Assembly (NCBI GenBank): GCA_016235245.1
Contig: JACRLO010000001.1
Span: forward strand, 124,001-188,000
DNA: 64,000 bases
Direction: 5' to 3'
Origin: Nitrospirota bacterium
GTDB lineage: Bacteria; Nitrospirota; Thermodesulfovibrionia; Thermodesulfovibrionales; UBA6898
Shown here: in pieces, positions 63,299-64,000 of the stretch
Position numbering within the stretch: position 1 is the first letter of the stretch
Layout of the letters: every line of letters starts with the position of its first letter
Program-made: the position numbers and the translations under genes
Notes under the pieces: generated by a model
Database searches by the model: none
Told to the model about the DNA's origin: nothing
The model's input: only the letters and a program-made list of their open reading frames with translations

Positions 63299-64000
63299 CA
63301 GCTATCCTGACTTGTAAGCAGCCACTCCCACAGGGGAATGACATATAGCTTCCCGGCCTCTGTTGTTATTTCTTCCTTATGCTCCGATGTCACTATTGTC
63401 CCTTTTTTGAGAGAAAATCTTTTCATGGCTTCAACCAGTCCTCTTATTTCACGTTCCCTTGTGTCTGAGGATTCCATATCGTAGGTTACATTCAGAAGAT
63501 GCTCTTTCCCTGCCGATGTGTAATAGAAGTCTACTTCATGTTTGCCTTTGAAATAGTAAATTTGTTCCGCTTTTCTCCTTAATTCCAGGAATACGATATT
63601 TTCAAAGATTCTTCCTCTGTCCATCGAAAAAGGATAATCCATGGCGGTCTTGAACCCCACATCAACACTGTATATCTTTCTCGGGTTCCTCCACTGCTCC
63701 CGCAGTGATTTTGCATATATCGGAACCGTAAACAAGGCGTAGGCGTCTTCAAGGTAGGAAATATACTCGTATACGGTATTACGGGAGATGCTTAGCCCTT
63801 CGGATTTAAAGGCATTATAGAGCTTGTTGAAGCTTACAAGCGTCGAAACATTGGTGTAGCAGAATTTGATCAGCCGCTTAAGGAGAAAGGTGTTCGAAAT
63901 GCTATAACGCTCTATCACATCTCTGTACATGATGAGATCGATATATTCCTGAAGGGTCTTCATATAAACAGCCTGGTCGTAATTTACGATCTCCGGGAAT
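63298..64000 (-). CDS. DUF4143 ATPase, C-terminal part (cut by window edge)
   Basis: The frame is open to the right edge (reading FPEIVNYDQAVY before the first in-frame Met), so this is the end of a longer protein. LQEYIDLIMYRDVIERY and NTVYEYISYLEDAYALFTV are DUF4143 features, and EVDFYYTSAGKEHLLNV is its nuclease-like fold. The AAA part lies outside. Its stop overlaps the start of the restriction-modification gene, so they are co-transcribed. Confidence 0.85.
   Translation of the reverse strand, partial: FPEIVNYDQAVYMKTLQEYIDLIMYRDVIERYSISNTFLLKRLIKFCYTNVSTLVSFNKLYNAFKSEGLSISRNTVYEYISYLEDAYALFTVPIYAKSLREQWRNPRKIYSVDVGFKTAMDYPFSMDRGRIFENIVFLELRRKAEQIYYFKGKHEVDFYYTSAGKEHLLNVTYDMESSDTREREIRGLVEAMKRFSLKKGTIVTSEHKEEITTEAGKLYVIPLWEWLLTSQDS

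Noticed and set aside
1-64000. CRISPR arrays, rRNA genes and intact insertion sequences
   Set aside because: Looked for regular spaced repeats, rRNA cores and transposase motifs; none seen.

Overview
The window looks like chromosome of an anaerobic, metal- and selenium-handling Gram-negative bacterium. Gene content (tig-clpP-clpX block, split-Soret-type cytochrome, double-cubane reductase, YedF, cobalt/nickel CbiM transporters, many HDOD/GGDEF/sigma-54 signalling genes) suggests an uncultured Nitrospirota (Thermodesulfovibrionia-like) or Desulfobacterota member. No rRNA or marker search was possible, so this is inference only.

Layout. 1-30.5 kb is dense housekeeping: the 5' end of infB, rpmB, a DciA-like gene, tig-clpP-clpX, polA, a repeat-rich DUF4912 protein, a DUF2400 protein, kup, an HDOD/GGDEF signalling trio, rnr, YihY, a PfkA-family phosphofructokinase with pyrophosphate-type residues, glnE, a peptide/nickel ABC importer (binding protein plus two permeases), then ftsE-ftsX with an EnvC-like amidase activator and a carboxy-terminal protease. 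30.5-35.9 kb is a worn accessory stretch: decayed LexA-like, HD-GYP-like and 5TM-receptor fragments, a haem-sensing diguanylate cyclase, a DUF4143 ATPase behind a striking palindrome, and the 3' half of a tRNA-Glu gene that looks like an integration scar. 36-44.5 kb is metal uptake and redox: a selenium-type LysR regulator, two CbiM genes, a cobalamin riboswitch, a TatA gene with a shortened TatB remnant, a Tat-exported split-Soret-like cytochrome with a switch-like structured leader, and small cysteine-containing proteins.

44.8-50.2 kb is the most unusual part. A cysteine tRNA (anticodon GCA) with a long variable arm and a selenocysteine-tRNA-like shape sits 25 bp before a tight run of genes: double-cubane-cluster reductase, its ATP-dependent activase, DUF169 protein, tandem rhodanese, YedF and a second selenium-type LysR regulator. 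50.4-60 kb carries an exported transglutaminase, a B12-binding radical SAM protein fused to an SRPBCC domain, an anchored acetolactate-decarboxylase-like protein, a phosphate-binding-type periplasmic protein, a histidine kinase with a sigma-54 activator, and a frameshifted beta-propeller gene behind a sigma-54 promoter. 60-64 kb holds a single-chain restriction-modification enzyme next to a partial DUF4143 ATPase, and a decayed copy of the same palindrome-plus-ATPase start found at 33.6 kb.

How parts may work together: cobalamin-responsive cobalt uptake could feed the B12-dependent radical SAM enzyme. TatA serves the Tat-exported cytochrome. The sulfur carriers (rhodanese, YedF) and the extra tRNA-Cys beside an Fe-S-rich reductase suggest a sulfur/selenium-linked redox module. 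FtsEX and the catalytically dead LytM protein form a cell-division hydrolase switch. No CRISPR array, rRNA or intact insertion sequence was found.
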